From assembly GCA_002221725.1 (NCBI GenBank), contig NJFT01000005.1, forward strand, positions 399,293 to 463,292: DNA of 64,000 nucleotides, in the 5' to 3' direction. How positions within the stretch are numbered: the first letter of the stretch is position 1; each line of letters starts with the position of its first letter. Under the pieces are notes generated by a model. That model had not been told where the DNA came from. It made no database searches and saw only the letters and a program-made list of their open reading frames with translations. The position numbers were made by a program, and so were the translations under genes. Of this stretch, positions 1 to 11,023 are shown piece by piece. Source of the DNA: Scedosporium boydii (Eukaryota; Ascomycota; Sordariomycetes; Microascales; Microascaceae).

Positions 1-667
1 CTTTTTCTCATCCTTTTTTCTTTCTTTTGAGTCTTATAATGATGCTACGTAATGAGAAAGGGGACGCTTTTTGAGAAAGCGGAATAATAAAAAAGGCAAA
101 TGGATGGATACTACGACTAGATCATGCTTTTGACCGTCGGTAGCGAGTCTAAAAAATCGGTTGATGAAACATTGAAGTGTCTAGTTTTGGTGATGTCCCA
201 CTTGTGCTCTTGATTCTGTGACCATCTCCGCTCACAATCAAAACGAAAGCAATGTAAACATACCGAACATACCAAATAAAGGCTCTCATTGAATAAAAAG
301 CAGACTTTAAAGACCGCCGGGCCTATTCTACACGATACGTCATACAAAGGGGGGGGATATGTAAACCAAGTAAAACAAGAACCGCCGAGAGTTGAACATT
401 TCCAGGCCATAGAAAACGAAACGAGACACACTAAAAAAAAAGACAACACCTTTTGTGTTCTGGCTCCGTTAATCCTGCTGACCACCTGATTTCCGAAACG
501 TCCTTAATGTCCTTTTGAACAAACGCCATCTTTTGGGGGGTTGGGAATAAAGTAGTGAGTGTGAAAATTAGGAAGGGAAAGAAGCCCGTCCTTGTGAGAG
601 GACAAAGCGGGAATTGGTAAACTGAGAAAGGCATTTGTACATCTACAAGCCCATCCAGGATTTTTTT
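1..667. other. Gene-free left edge, downstream of RSC9
   Basis: No supported gene. The stretch lies downstream of the RSC9 stop codon and presumably carries its 3' untranslated region. Open frames here (for example minus strand 117-485) have no recognisable domain and low-complexity composition. Confidence 0.5.
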
Positions 668-3633
668 TTACTCATGGATGAGGTCTAGAAGGGAGGCCAT
701 GTAGGGAGCCTGGGTATTTTGGTTAGCCTCAACTTTACGTTCAATGGAGAGGGAGATGAGTTAACAAACGAAAGGGGGAGAAGACATAACAGGGAAAAAC
801 CTACCAAAGCTCTATTCTCCGCCATCACCTCGAAAAGCCTCGGCATCAACGGCCTAAACAACCTCTCCTTCCAACCGCCCGGCTCACCCGTAGCCTCATT
901 CTCCTTGAGCAACTCGTCCTCGGCGTCCGTCTTGCTAATATTCCTAGCAATGTTCCTCAACACAAGGACAGCGCTAAGGGGAATGCCCGTAGCATGCGGC
1001 GGTCCGTTAGGGTTCTTATCGTCGCGCATCGTCTGCGTCTCCTCGTACGTGACCGTCATAGTCTTCGCGGGGACGATCCAATCCCTGCGGGGTTTCTTCG
1101 CAGCGACGCGGGGTTCGCTGGGCGGCGTCGGCCAGACGAGACCGATGTGTACGTTGAGGTGGCGCGCGAAGTCGATGAAGCGCAGCGTCGTGGGCTTATT
1201 GAAGCGCGAGCACGAGGGCCAAAGGCATCGGAAGGCCTTCTCTTCGTTGGCGTAACGGCCCTGATCGTCGGGCTTCGCGCCCAGGTGCGTCTCGGCGATG
1301 TGCTTGAACATCTCCTTGCGGTCGAGGAAGTAGGCACCGCAGCCGTCCTTGGGCGGGTCCTTGGCGCCCCAGGTGCATCGGACGTATTCTCGCCCGTCGA
1401 TGCTGAAGGGGTTCTTCCGAGCGCGCATGGACCCGATGATGAACTTTTGCTGCGCGTCGCCTCGGGCTAGGACTTGAGGTGTCGAATTCTGATAGATCTG
1501 CGAGCAGCTCCTAATAAAGTCCGCAGGCGCAGTCGCAGGCAGACCAGCCTGCCTAAGGCTCTCGGCAAACGCTCCGTTATAGGCTTGCCAGGCGGCGATC
1601 TGGGTGACGAAGGAGTCGGGGTCGTGGTCGAAGAAGCACTTAACCCAGCGATTCACTCTCTCCGGCTCCTTAAGCTTGAGGAGTTCGTCTCTGAGCTGGA
1701 GTGGCATGGGTGCAATCTGGTCGCTTGGGGGTAGTTTCTTTTCTGGGGAGAGGATGATTTCCTTGTGGACCTTTCTCGCGCCGTGGGAGAGAAGCCTGGC
1801 GAGGTGGTAGACCAGATTCTCCGCGGATATCGCCCCTAATAATGAATCGACGTTCTTGACGACAGCGGTATACTGGTAAAGGAAATCCAGGCAGGCATCG
1901 GTGAATTCATCATCATTAAGGAGAATCCAGTTTGTGATGTTCTGCAAAACGGAGGGAGGTACGTAGCCAAGACGGTTCGCAGCATCCAAGTTCATGGAAA
2001 TTCGACCAAGCGCACGGAGGCTGGTCAGAATAACACCACGATCGTCCGAGTCCATCTGGTTGAGTAGAGTGCGGTAAAGAGGATCGTCGGATTCTAACGT
2101 CATGTAGGGGGTGATGTGTTCAGCAATATCGAGCGAGTAGTGCTTGGCCTCCACTACAATATCCCGGTTGGGGAGACTCATGATAATGCAAATCATGTCC
2201 TTGATAGGAGGGAAATTCGCAATGTACGCGGCGTTTTCGGGGAGAGTGACCATGTTTCGGATGGTCAGAACTGCCTCAGTCACGCTAAGCATCTCATCGC
2301 TGAATTCCTCGGTTTGGATGCTGTCAAGGACAGTTTTGGGGGTGAGGCGCTGGATGCGCTCAAGGATGTCGGAGGTGCCATTGACTCCATCTAGCTCGTC
2401 CCGTTCCAACGGCGCAGAGGGATCCCATGACACCTTCCACTCGACATCGTAGAAAAGGCTGGCGACACGAAGCGCCGACTCGACGAGACCTTCGTCCAGG
2501 CCGGGAAAGACTTCGAACCTAAATTTCTCCCCACGCTCAAACGAGATTCGTACCCAGTGATGGAGTGCATATGTTCTCTCCGCGGGGTTGTCGGACCGTA
2601 GCGCGTTAAGACACCGGATGTAAATATTTGCGCCCTCATAAGCTAGCAAGAAAGTCAGTGGTTAGTGATGGACGCGAGATTGAAGGGCGGGGGTAGAGAA
2701 AGAAGGCTTACTGCCAGGTGGAACTCGGGGTAAACGGCCGGCCTGGATCTGCCGGATCTTGTGGATAAGTTTGGCCCGGGAAAATGCAACGGGGTTATTT
2801 CCGGGGGTGTCGACAGGTCGGATCGGGATTGCCGTCATAGCACGCGGGTTGTAACCGGCGATAACAGAGGGAACCGCACCGTGGTTGGGATTGTATGGCC
2901 CGACGCTAACGTTAGCTGGCGTGCCTCGGGCCTGGTGGTGGTGACCTGACGGCGTACTTAGGTGAGCCTGGTGCTGGAGGTGTTGCGAGCCAGGGGTGCC
3001 GTGGGCGGGGCTGGCAGCCTGTTGATGGTGGCCGGAAGCATGTCGGGGCTGTCGCGTGGGGCCGGTGTCAGGCTGGAATATGACTCGCTGAGGGGGAGCC
3101 TCTCGTAGGCCTCGGGAGGCGCGCGCAGAGGATCCTGGCGTATCTACCGTTGAGCGCTCGCGAGTCGGAGTCGCATCATCACCCGAAATACCAGAGTCGC
3201 TAACATTCCTCGTCGGCCTCAAAAAGTTTTCTCGGGTTCGCTTCAGCAAGCCCGAGCCCTTCGCCGTGACATCTTCGAGAATATCCTTTGGAGGAGGCTC
3301 CTTTCCGTGGATCTTCTTAATTTCGTACGCGGCGAGGTTCTTGTAAAACTTCTCCTTGAGCGCAAAGGCTGTGGCGGCTTCATTGTTGGTGTAGAGACCA
3401 AGCTCCTGGGCCATGCGGCGCCATGCGAGTTTTTCATCGGAGACCTTGTCGTACCCGCCATTTGCGATAATATGTTTGAAGACTCGGAGGAGATCGAGAT
3501 GGGTCGTGCCGACTCTTGGCTCGGGATCGAAATTGGTGCCGCGATCGGCGTGGAAGGCTCTCAATTCTTCGATAAATTCATTGTATTCGGGTGTGCGATC
3601 AATGATGTGCGGCACCAAATCCTTGGGCGGCAT
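668..3633 (-). CDS. RSC9: RSC chromatin-remodelling complex subunit Rsc9 (ARID + RFX-like)
   Basis: Three exons on the minus strand: 3633-2712, 2642-805 and 709-668, giving 933 residues. Introns 2643-2711 and 710-804 have GTAAGC/TAG and GTAGGT/CAG ends. Without the second intron the frame runs on into an unrelated tail; spliced, the protein ends APYMASLLDLIHE. Residues about 15-115 form an ARID/BRIGHT DNA-binding domain (GTNFDPEPRVG, GGYDKVSDEKLAWR). A helical repeat-like middle follows, then an RFX-like winged-helix segment near 640-700 (AWQAYNGAFAESLRQAG). Two Cys/His finger-like segments lie near 730-810 (CGAYFLDRKEMFKHIAETH; FRCLWPSCSRFNK). This order matches fungal Rsc9 and metazoan ARID2, a subunit of the nuclear RSC/PBAF remodeller. 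The start ATG lies just before the ARID domain, as in the family. It is divergent from the Rec114-like gene at 4532. Confidence 0.9.
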
Positions 3634-4531
3634 CTTGACTCGGACTCGAGGCTGCCGGGTGGGTTGGCAGCTTCAAATGCGACGGGGAGATGATTGGGGC
3701 GCAGGATGAATTTGGCAGTGCGACGATGTGAGAGCTTCATCAAATGCCAGAGAAAGACGCGACGTTGGGTTTGTGACAATTGCAGGAGCTTATCGGATTC
3801 TGAAGTGGTTATCAGCAGGTGATATATCACGTGATTACGTGTTCGAAGACACACCAGGGCCAGAACGCGGTCACGAACAGTAAAGGAAGCTTTCACAACA
3901 TAGACAAAGATTGAAGCTTTGTCAATAGAATTATGCTGTTCCTGTAGGCCTTTTCTGCTAGTAATTTGTCTGAGAGTGTTGTTTACTTGAATATCAACTC
4001 ACATATCAACTATCGTTAATCAGGCCCACTCAGATGCTGACTCCTTGGATTTATTCTATCTTGCTTCTCCATAGGAAGGACCGCCTGAGGAATATCTTGG
4101 GTCTTGTACTTGAAGCATCTTCCTTGTTGTACTTGGCTTTTCAGATTAAACGAGCCTAGGAAGGAACGAGCCAGTGATGAGACAGAGGTCGGAAGTCGAG
4201 TGCGGGCTTGCATCGGGACCTATGTGTACCTTCCTCATCAGCCTGTCCATTCTCGATTTATAATACTCGATCTTCCACTCTCGTCTCAACAGAAAATGAA
4301 CTGGACCTGCCTTCTGGTTTCTGTCTTCATCCCTGTCACATCCTCAAGAACTTGTCTCCATCTCCTCACTGATAGAACTGAAAAGCCAATTGAGACTCGA
4401 GAGTTTTGTCTCTCGACTTCTTCCATCCACTGTCAAGTTTCTAGATTCAATGATTGATCCTCCGTGCCTTGTCATTCGCATCTGACCATCTATTCCTATC
4501 TCTGCGGAGAACAGACCTCGCTCCCCCAGCC
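3634..4531. other. Divergent intergenic region RSC9 / Rec114-like gene
   Basis: This 898-base region separates two genes read outward from it and should hold both promoters. Short frames such as 4104-4457 (+) have no recognisable domain. The region 4294-4531 is open in places, so an upstream non-coding or coding first exon of the plus-strand gene cannot be excluded. Confidence 0.45.
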
Positions 4532-6767
4532 ATGCTTCCCAGAAAGCCGTCTGATGGCTTATACACATATAATTTTGATCTCGATTTTTTGTCGTTGACC
4601 GTTTCCAACCCAGCCACCTCCGCTGTCTTAAGTCAAACAAAGTACCATGCAAATCTCGTCCTCACGTTACGGCAATACAAGGGTGCATTAGGTGGTCGGA
4701 CGAGAAGCGCGGAGATAGGGTATTTGCTCATTCTCCATTCAGGAATCCATGCTATTGTAAGATTAACGTCCTCACGCACGCAGAGGAGCTATACGTCTCT
4801 CTAACAACCCGGAAACTTGCAGGAAAGAATCGACCTCAAGAAATGGCGGAGTCTGGCATCAGAAAGTCAGACGCCAGTTTACAAGATTCAGTGTGAATCT
4901 GGCAACATCTCCCTTCAATACCGACATGATGACGGAAATGTTAGTCCCTCCCTTCCAACTAAGAAGACACCCCCAGGCACTAACAACGAAACTCCCACCA
5001 GATCAGGAGAGCTTCGATTACCTTCCGGAAACGTGACGAGTATGAGAGGGCACTACAAATCCTCCTCAGCCAAAGGCTTAGCGTGGCCGTCAAGCCGTGT
5101 GAAGGTCAGCAGGTAGTCAACCCTTCGTTACCGGTCTCAATCCCCCGATCGCGCCAATGCAGCACATCAATATCCAGAAATTCTTCAAACTGGGGAGCTA
5201 CCGCTGGTACCCCAGATTCCTGGGCGTCCCAACCACAGCACGTTACCTCGATGCCTGGCAGGATCCATGACCAATATCCTGGAGGGATCGCACGACCTTC
5301 GGTGCACGGGGACTCGGTTGGAGGCCATGACAGGTTTTCTGAGCCTCTAGAACGCCGAAGGCTCCTCAGGATCTCGCCAACCAGTTTCTCCCGAGTGCAT
5401 CCAAACAGCCAGCTCCAAGAGTAAGTCTCCTTCGACTCCCGCCTAGTAATAATCATTTACGCCATGGTTTCGGGCTTTTTAGAGGCTAATATCTCTGTAG
5501 CCAGCATGGTGGCTCACCTTCTTCCGCTTACGATTGGTCTTCTTCCAGTCAGCTCCACCAGCCGCTCAGAGAACGAAGCCAAGGCAGCGATTGGGGGCTC
5601 CGAAGCGCACATCGATCTTCGTACAATTCTTTTCTCAATTCAAACGAAGGCTTCGAGGCTGTTGATGACATCTCAACGTGTTCGAGCAGAACCCTCCGAC
5701 ATATCAACGACCCATCCCCTCTTCAACAAGTTAGCTTCCCACCCGATGAGGGAGAAGATGTGGATAACTTTAGCCATGGGAATCCTCATGGGCCCACGAT
5801 GCCTAGTTTAGACATCAATTCAATTCTTCCTCCTAAGCGGACACTTCCTTTTAAGTCTAATGAAGAGGCAGAGAAACCGTCCAGTGGCATGCCTAGAGCA
5901 CCGAAGGAGAGGGCAAGGCCCAAACAACCTCGAGGGGCGGTCCAAGGAAAGGAAAAGGGGAAAGCTAAGGCGAAAGTTTCGAGTCCCGCTCCAAAGCCGA
6001 AAGGTACTACACGAACTAGTCAGACGAGGAGGAAGCCAACCAAAAATCGGAGCGCATCGGCAGAAGTGCCCGCATTGAGAGCTGGAATGAATGTCCCGGC
6101 GACCCACCTCGAGACGCAGGACTCGGCCTGCCAAACTGATGATAACCCCCTTCCTCAGACTTTCAATCAGAAGCTACACGAAGTTCCAGACGATACGCAG
6201 AAAAAATTGTGGGATTCCATAAGTACAATTCAAGAAGAACAGTTGAAAATTCGTCAGGAACTAGAGAAGTTGAAGGAGTCTGTTCTATCTTCTCAAATCT
6301 CACCAGAGAAGCCACCACAGTGTGCATCTTTAGACCTGGATAGGAGGACGCTCAATATTCCCAGATCCGACTCAAGCCAGACTGAGATGGGATTCCCGGA
6401 CCGACTGCCGGCTTCCCAACTTAGTACAAGTACGCTCGGCGCCAACCTGGAGCCAAGGAAGAGGCATACAAGGGAGTACAAGCAGTGGAGATACTACTAC
6501 CTAAATTCCTGTCGAGTCTACGAAACGAAGACGGAAAAGTCAGATGGAGAGTTTATTAGGCGCTTCCTCAACGAGATGCCGAGCCCCAAGGTCCGCGCTT
6601 GGATTGAGGCAGGGCTGTTGCATTTTTATTCATCAATGGTACGAACTCTGGGAACGCGAAGAGGGTGCAGTCGCCTACTGTTTACAAAAGATTTGACTTG
6701 GGCTCATGTTCAAGACATGGCGACGAGGAGACTCAAGCTTCCGTTTCCAAAATGGGAAAGTTTCTAA
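4532..6767 (+). CDS. Rec114-like meiotic recombination protein (PH-like N-terminus), tentative
   Basis: I assembled five exons: 4532-4756, 4823-4939, 5002-5420 and 5501-6767 are joined by introns 4757-4822, 4940-5001 and 5421-5500, i.e. four exons in total, giving 675 residues with all phases consistent (the last junction makes GA|C). The first ~140 residues alternate strands and a helix: a start like MLPRKPSDGLYTYNFDLDFL, then ERIDLKKWRSL, ISLQYRHDDGNIRRASITF and KRDEYERALQILLSQRL. This resembles the PH-like domain of fungal Rec114, which with Mei4 and Mer2 promotes Spo11 breaks in meiosis. A long disordered, basic middle follows (KEKGKAKAKV), then a coiled coil (EEQLKIRQELEKLKESV). A short helical C-terminus (DGEFIRRFLNEMPSPKVRAWIEAG) is reminiscent of the Rec114 C-terminal Mei4-binding helices. 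The assignment is pattern recognition only. The last ~40 residues are doubtful because an alternative frame also looks coding there. Confidence 0.55.
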
Positions 6768-7462
6768 GAGGTATAAGTATGACGAAATATGTAGGTGCTC
6801 ATGGGTGATGGTCGCTTGTTCGAGAATATGGGAGAAAATGGGTATGTTTACCTAGACAAAGATACGAGAAATGCGAGAAACGGTGTGGGATATAACCAAG
6901 CCAAATTAGTGTATGCGTGAACAAAGGGATTGTTGGCATTGTGTCTTTGTCTGCTGAGAACATTGATCTTTCTTGTGACGGACGTTCCCAGCGAAGACAC
7001 TTACACATGTTAGTTTAGGAGCACATCCGCAACGGTCAAAGCATGTGTTTCTCGGAACACTACATCAGACACGACAATGCTTACAGAGGAGCCTTGGAAA
7101 CAATGGATCAACCGGGCTATCGTTCTGAACTTGTTCTATTTCCATTTCCCATGCCCAGTTGCAGGGGCCATCAATGATCCGAATACTAGATAGTATAGAC
7201 CTACGAAGGCCGTGGAAAACAGGCGAACCATACGCCTTGCCATATGACCATGGTAGTCTCGAACAGAAAAGTGCCAATGGAAAGACATAGTCAGGGGAAA
7301 GTCAGGGGACTTACAAACACATGATTCTAAAGCGCCTTGAAATCCACAACCCATGGGGGGAACTTGTGAGGCTAAGGGGTTTCTGGTTTGGGTAATTCTA
7401 TTCATTTTTTTACACATGACTTTATGGGAAGTGATTCGGGGACAATGGACAAGTGCATTGTC

Positions 7463-7470
7463 TATATAAA
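7463..7470 (+). promoter_or_regulatory. TATA box for the gene at 7863
   Basis: A perfect TATATAAA lies about 390 bases before the ATG. Transcription would start near 7495-7520, giving a 5' leader of roughly 350 bases, a normal length for fungal regulatory-type genes. It is the cleanest core promoter element in the window. Confidence 0.5.
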
Positions 7471-7812
7471 TGGGAGATTCGATTCTTTGTCAAGTCTGAT
7501 TCACATCAATTTCTTCTATATAACACCAAGAGTTCTCGAAGCCAAACTACTGCTCTCCTCTGCTTTGCAGATCCTTGAACAACCACGCTTCTTACGCACT
7601 CCGACTCTCACAGCTTTTGCCCCACGTTAGAGACTTATACAATCTCTCACTACAACTGAACTGAACGAGACCTCGTATATCGACACCATACGACGACAGA
7701 CTTCAATTCATAAGGGATAAGAGAGAACCACTCTGATACAATTTCACAAGTGCGAGTCCAAACGATCATCGTACACCACTACCATTCCAACTCAGAAAGG
7801 ACGATTCACTCT

Positions 7813-7833
7813 TATATATATATTTATATATAT
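7813..7833. repeat. AT dinucleotide microsatellite in 5' leader
   Basis: Alternating TA dinucleotides interrupted by one T occupy about 21 bases, 30 bases before the start codon at 7863. In the transcript this can form only a weak hairpin. Confidence 0.8.
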
Positions 7834-7862
7834 CTACTCCGGTTTTCCACGAGATCCCCAAA

Positions 7863-8843
7863 ATGAAGGGTCCAATTACGAGGCTGAACCTCAGCCCAAA
7901 GGATTTCAACAATCTTGACAACAACGGGAGTTTGGAAGATTCGATCAACCTCGAGAATGCCGTTTTGGATACCATTGTCGCAAACCCCACCGAATACAGC
8001 CCGACTGGGTCGCCCCAGGACTTCAGTTACAACCCTTCTTACCCTTCGATCCCGTCTTATATGAAGAATGAGCCATCTCCCGGGTTTTCAGGCCGTCTTG
8101 CAAGAATCGAGCAGTTAAAGGAGAGCCACAACTGGCCGCGCGCCAACCTGTTCCCGCGAAAGAGGGCGGCAGACGACGACATCGATGTTTCTGAAACGGA
8201 AGAAACACCCATCGGAGCCGAGAACGGCCAGAAGCGGAGAAAGACTGATGGCGAGCACAACCTCGAGATTGTCGTAAGAGATGGCAAGACAATAATCCGA
8301 ATCACCAAGCGAGGTAACGGCGACGCCGCTGCTCAAAGCCCAAAACGGCCCCGGATCGTTCTCAAGCCTAAGAATAGAAATCCTATCATAAGCCAGGTTA
8401 CGCCATTTCGCGGGTCTACTAGCCCCGAGAGCTCGTCCACCGGCGACAAATCTGAGCTTAGCCTTCTTGTCAACACGAGTGGCTCCACATCGAAAAACAA
8501 CGACGTCACCCGCCCGCGCATCGCTCTCAAGAGCAAAGCTAGCACAGCTACGCCCAAGACGCCTGAGCCAAAAACCCCACCTACAACAAGACTGACCGCC
8601 GAAGCCCTTGCGGCTTACACCAAGGAGGAGCCACGGACTCCCGACATGCCTAGCCCAATCGATGGTGACAGCCCGCAGGTACGGGTAGAGGGCGCGCGTG
8701 GCCCCGGTACTGCCGCCACTTATAGCTTGTTTCTCATGAGCAAGCATGATCCCAACGAACTGAACGCCGGCTGGAAAGAACATGCGCGTCCTAAACACAA
8801 TGGCTCTGATGTCGAGCTTAAGATTAAGGTGCGCAGGAACTGA
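7863..8843 (+). CDS. Hypothetical disordered nuclear-type protein
   Basis: Single exon of 326 residues; I do not recognise a family. The sequence is rich in Pro, Ser, Thr, Lys and Arg. It has basic clusters that look like nuclear localisation signals (RKRAADDD near 99, QKRRKTDG near 122, SPKRPRIVLKPKNR near 158, and a related TRPRIALKSKAS). The two PRIVLK/PRIALK segments look like an internal short-motif duplication. The only part with secondary-structure-like alternation is NLEIVVRDGKTIIRITKRG around 130-150. The start follows the AT-rich leader with AAAATGA context. The role is unknown; a nuclear, perhaps regulatory, location is an inference. Confidence 0.7.
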   Translation: MKGPITRLNLSPKDFNNLDNNGSLEDSINLENAVLDTIVANPTEYSPTGSPQDFSYNPSYPSIPSYMKNEPSPGFSGRLARIEQLKESHNWPRANLFPRKRAADDDIDVSETEETPIGAENGQKRRKTDGEHNLEIVVRDGKTIIRITKRGNGDAAAQSPKRPRIVLKPKNRNPIISQVTPFRGSTSPESSSTGDKSELSLLVNTSGSTSKNNDVTRPRIALKSKASTATPKTPEPKTPPTTRLTAEALAAYTKEEPRTPDMPSPIDGDSPQVRVEGARGPGTAATYSLFLMSKHDPNELNAGWKEHARPKHNGSDVELKIKVRRN

Positions 8844-9296
8844 GGTTTTAGTGAAACTAGAAAGTCGAAGATGTGAACCTATTATAGCGGGACAGGGCTT
8901 TGGTGCATTTCTTTTCTTTCCCCTTCTTTTCTTCATTCTCTTCTTTTGGGGGAGTTTTAGGCGTTTAGGGAGTTATGACTGTGAGAGAAATTCTTGAAGG
9001 AGGTGATCCCGACTGTATATTAGATGGACTTTGGAAATAACCAGGATCTTTTGGTTCATGAGACTACGTAACCACCAAAGGGAAGTAATAAATTGGTCGG
9101 AGTGCAAAGTTAAAGCCTCAACTTCATTGTGCCACCAGTGCTTGGTTGTAAGTGCGTTATTGGTGTCGAGGTGTCCGCCGACACCTCATCTTATACGAAG
9201 AATGTCCAACAGCAGTGAATTAAATCGAAAATGTCCTCATCAAATCATGAATCCAGTACTACCCCAAAGCGCCTAACATTCTCATTTACCCAACCC
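8844..9296. other. Convergent intergenic region
   Basis: This 453-base stretch is between the 3' ends of the 7863 hypothetical gene (+) and the MsrB gene (-). T-rich runs just after 8880 are compatible with 3' end formation. No gene is seen. Confidence 0.5.
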
Positions 9297-10054
9297 CTAC
9301 GCCTTACTCTCCTTCCCCTCCTCGCCCTTCCCAACAACCTTATCCTGCGGCGAGAATTTAATACTCACACTATTAACACAATGCCTCTCATCCGTCGGCG
9401 TAGGGAAACCCTCCCCCTTGAAAACATGACCCAAATGCCCGCCACAATTAGCGCACACAATCTCCGTCCTCGTCATGCCTAACGTGCGGTCCTCATGACG
9501 TTCGACGGCGCCGGGGATGCTGTCGAAGTAGGCCGGCCAGCCGCAGCCCGAGCTGAATTTGTGGGAGGCGCGGTACAGTGGGGCCGAGCAGCCAGCGCAG
9601 GAGTAGACGCCCGAGTCCGGGTAGTGCTTGTCGTATTCGCCGGAGCCGGCGGGTTCGGTGCCTTTTTGGCGGAGGATGCGGAATTGTTCTGGGTGGCTTG
9701 GTTAGTTTTTTATGTGGTGGGGTTATAAGTGAGTCTGGCGGGGTCATTGGTGAGGGGTGTGGTAAGAGGATATTCCGAAGCAGAATTGGTTTGAGAAAGG
9801 CAGGTTTTCGTGAGATTTGTTTATAAGTTATTACCTTTGTTTAGAACCATACGCCACTCCTCTTCAGATCGCTGGTCGGGATACGACATTTTTTCCGTTG
9901 GGGATGAGTTGAAGAAGGAGGAGATGAAGCGGAAGGACATTAACTTTGGTGTCAAGGTATGGTTTCTGGTGGAGATATGAAAGGCTTGAGGCCGGAAATG
10001 AGGCGAGTTGCGGATGATGATGGAGGAGATTGGAAATAGGCGAGGGAAGTTCAT
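9297..10054 (-). CDS. MXR2: Peptide methionine-R-sulfoxide reductase (MsrB)
   Basis: Two exons, 10054-9835 and 9688-9297, flank a 146-nt intron (9689-9834) and give 203 residues. The enzyme reduces methionine-R-sulfoxide in proteins with thioredoxin. The MsrB fold is complete: SEEEWRMVLNKEQF, then GVYSCAGCSAPLY and TEIVCANCGGHLGHVF with the two CxxC zinc pairs, the GWPAYFDSIPG segment, and catalytic Cys in DERHCVNSVS. The N-terminal ~55 residues (MNFPRLFPISS then IIIRNSPHFRP) are basic and Ser-rich with no acidic residues, as in a mitochondrial targeting peptide. Internal Met39 (9940) and Met56 (9889) would yield cytosolic forms. A TATA box only 19 bases before the first ATG makes internal initiation plausible. 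Head-to-head with the Arf-GAP gene. Confidence 0.92.
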
Positions 10055-10072
10055 CTACGGAAAGGAATTGGA

Positions 10073-10080
10073 TTTATATA
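10073..10080 (-). promoter_or_regulatory. TATA box close to the MsrB start
   Basis: TATATAAA read on the minus strand, 19 bases upstream of the first MsrB ATG at 10054. A start site 25-35 bases downstream would fall at or inside the first codons, so part of the transcripts may begin translation at an internal Met. Confidence 0.4.
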
Positions 10081-10118
10081 TGAGATGGGGATATCGAGAG
10101 TGATGGAATGGGAGGGGT

Positions 10119-10143
10119 GATGAGGTTGATGAGGTTGATGAGG
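10119..10143. repeat. 9-nt tandem repeat (GATGAGGTT), 2.8 copies
   Basis: Three adjacent near-identical GATGAGGTT units in the MsrB/Arf-GAP intergenic region; the third lacks the last two bases. Confidence 0.8.
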
Positions 10144-11023
10144 CTCGGCTCCGGCGCTTGGCGATCCCGAAAGAGGAAGGGAGTATTCGTCAAGCTGAAG
10201 TTTCGTCACTCTCCATTGTTGTCAGCCACTGACAATTACATAAGCAGGCTTCAAAGATGGAATCATCATTTACTTCTTTTGGAGAGCAGATCTTGTTTGA
10301 TTCCAAAAAGCAATTTGTCAAATTGAACGCAGCATTTGTGGTGGCTGGGCAGGTGGCTTATGATGTGCAGTAATTTGAAATCCCGTTGCCTTTTCCTTGG
10401 CTTATTGATTCCTCTAAGACTGTTGGGGAGATGATTGTGGGATCTTTACAAGTAAATTCAAGAGTAAGCCGATGTGGTAAATTGATAGCACACCTGCAAG
10501 ACATGATGGACTCCAATCACTCTCTGAACCAAGATCCAATCAGTGATTTTGATACCCCAGATTCGGGTGCGTTTCAATAGAGTTCTAATTCAAGGCACGG
10601 ACCTCATCGGACTCACCAGGAGGGAACCGACGAGAAGGAGCTTTTCAGGGGCTTCAGTGGAGGAGCACGAGGGTCCACCCCAATTTGCTTGTGAATGCGA
10701 TGTTATTGCCTCAGGCATGAACAGCACTGTACCTAATCGACAATTGTAGCACCAAGCAGTGGAGCGAGGACACACACCCCACCATGCATTTGGCAGGAGC
10801 CAGGAGGTCCGATCTACTGCACTCGCGTACTTGTACTTTGTACCGGCCAATTTGACAACCCATTCTCATCTTGACCTTTTCGGCCATACCGTAACCCGCC
10901 TATCCTCTCTCCTCTCCATACTATACTACGACCTCCATCTCCCACTCCAGGGCAGTCACTTCAACATCTCCAAAGGCGGTAACACACCCGATCACTCGAT
11001 CCCTTTAGGGCCCCCTCGTTAAA

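Larger units (their letters stand above)
6768..7862. other. Intergenic region and 5' leader of the 7863 gene
   Basis: This 1.1 kb region lies between two plus-strand genes. It holds a TATA box at 7463-7470 and a long presumed 5' leader ending in an AT microsatellite at 7813-7833. No supported coding sequence is present; the frame 7388-7630 overlaps the TATA box and has no domain. Confidence 0.5.
10055..11023. other. Divergent intergenic region MsrB / Arf-GAP
   Basis: A 969-base shared upstream region between the MsrB gene (-) and the Age2-type gene (+). It contains a minus-strand TATA box (10073-10080) and a 9-nt tandem repeat at 10119-10143. A pyrimidine-rich tract with many TCTCC/CTCC blocks lies about 10900-10945, typical of fungal transcription start regions. 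Short open frames here are not supported. Confidence 0.5.

Noticed and set aside
8115..8936. 273-residue minus frame
   Set aside because: Antisense shadow of the 7863 hypothetical gene; no domain and no intron structure.
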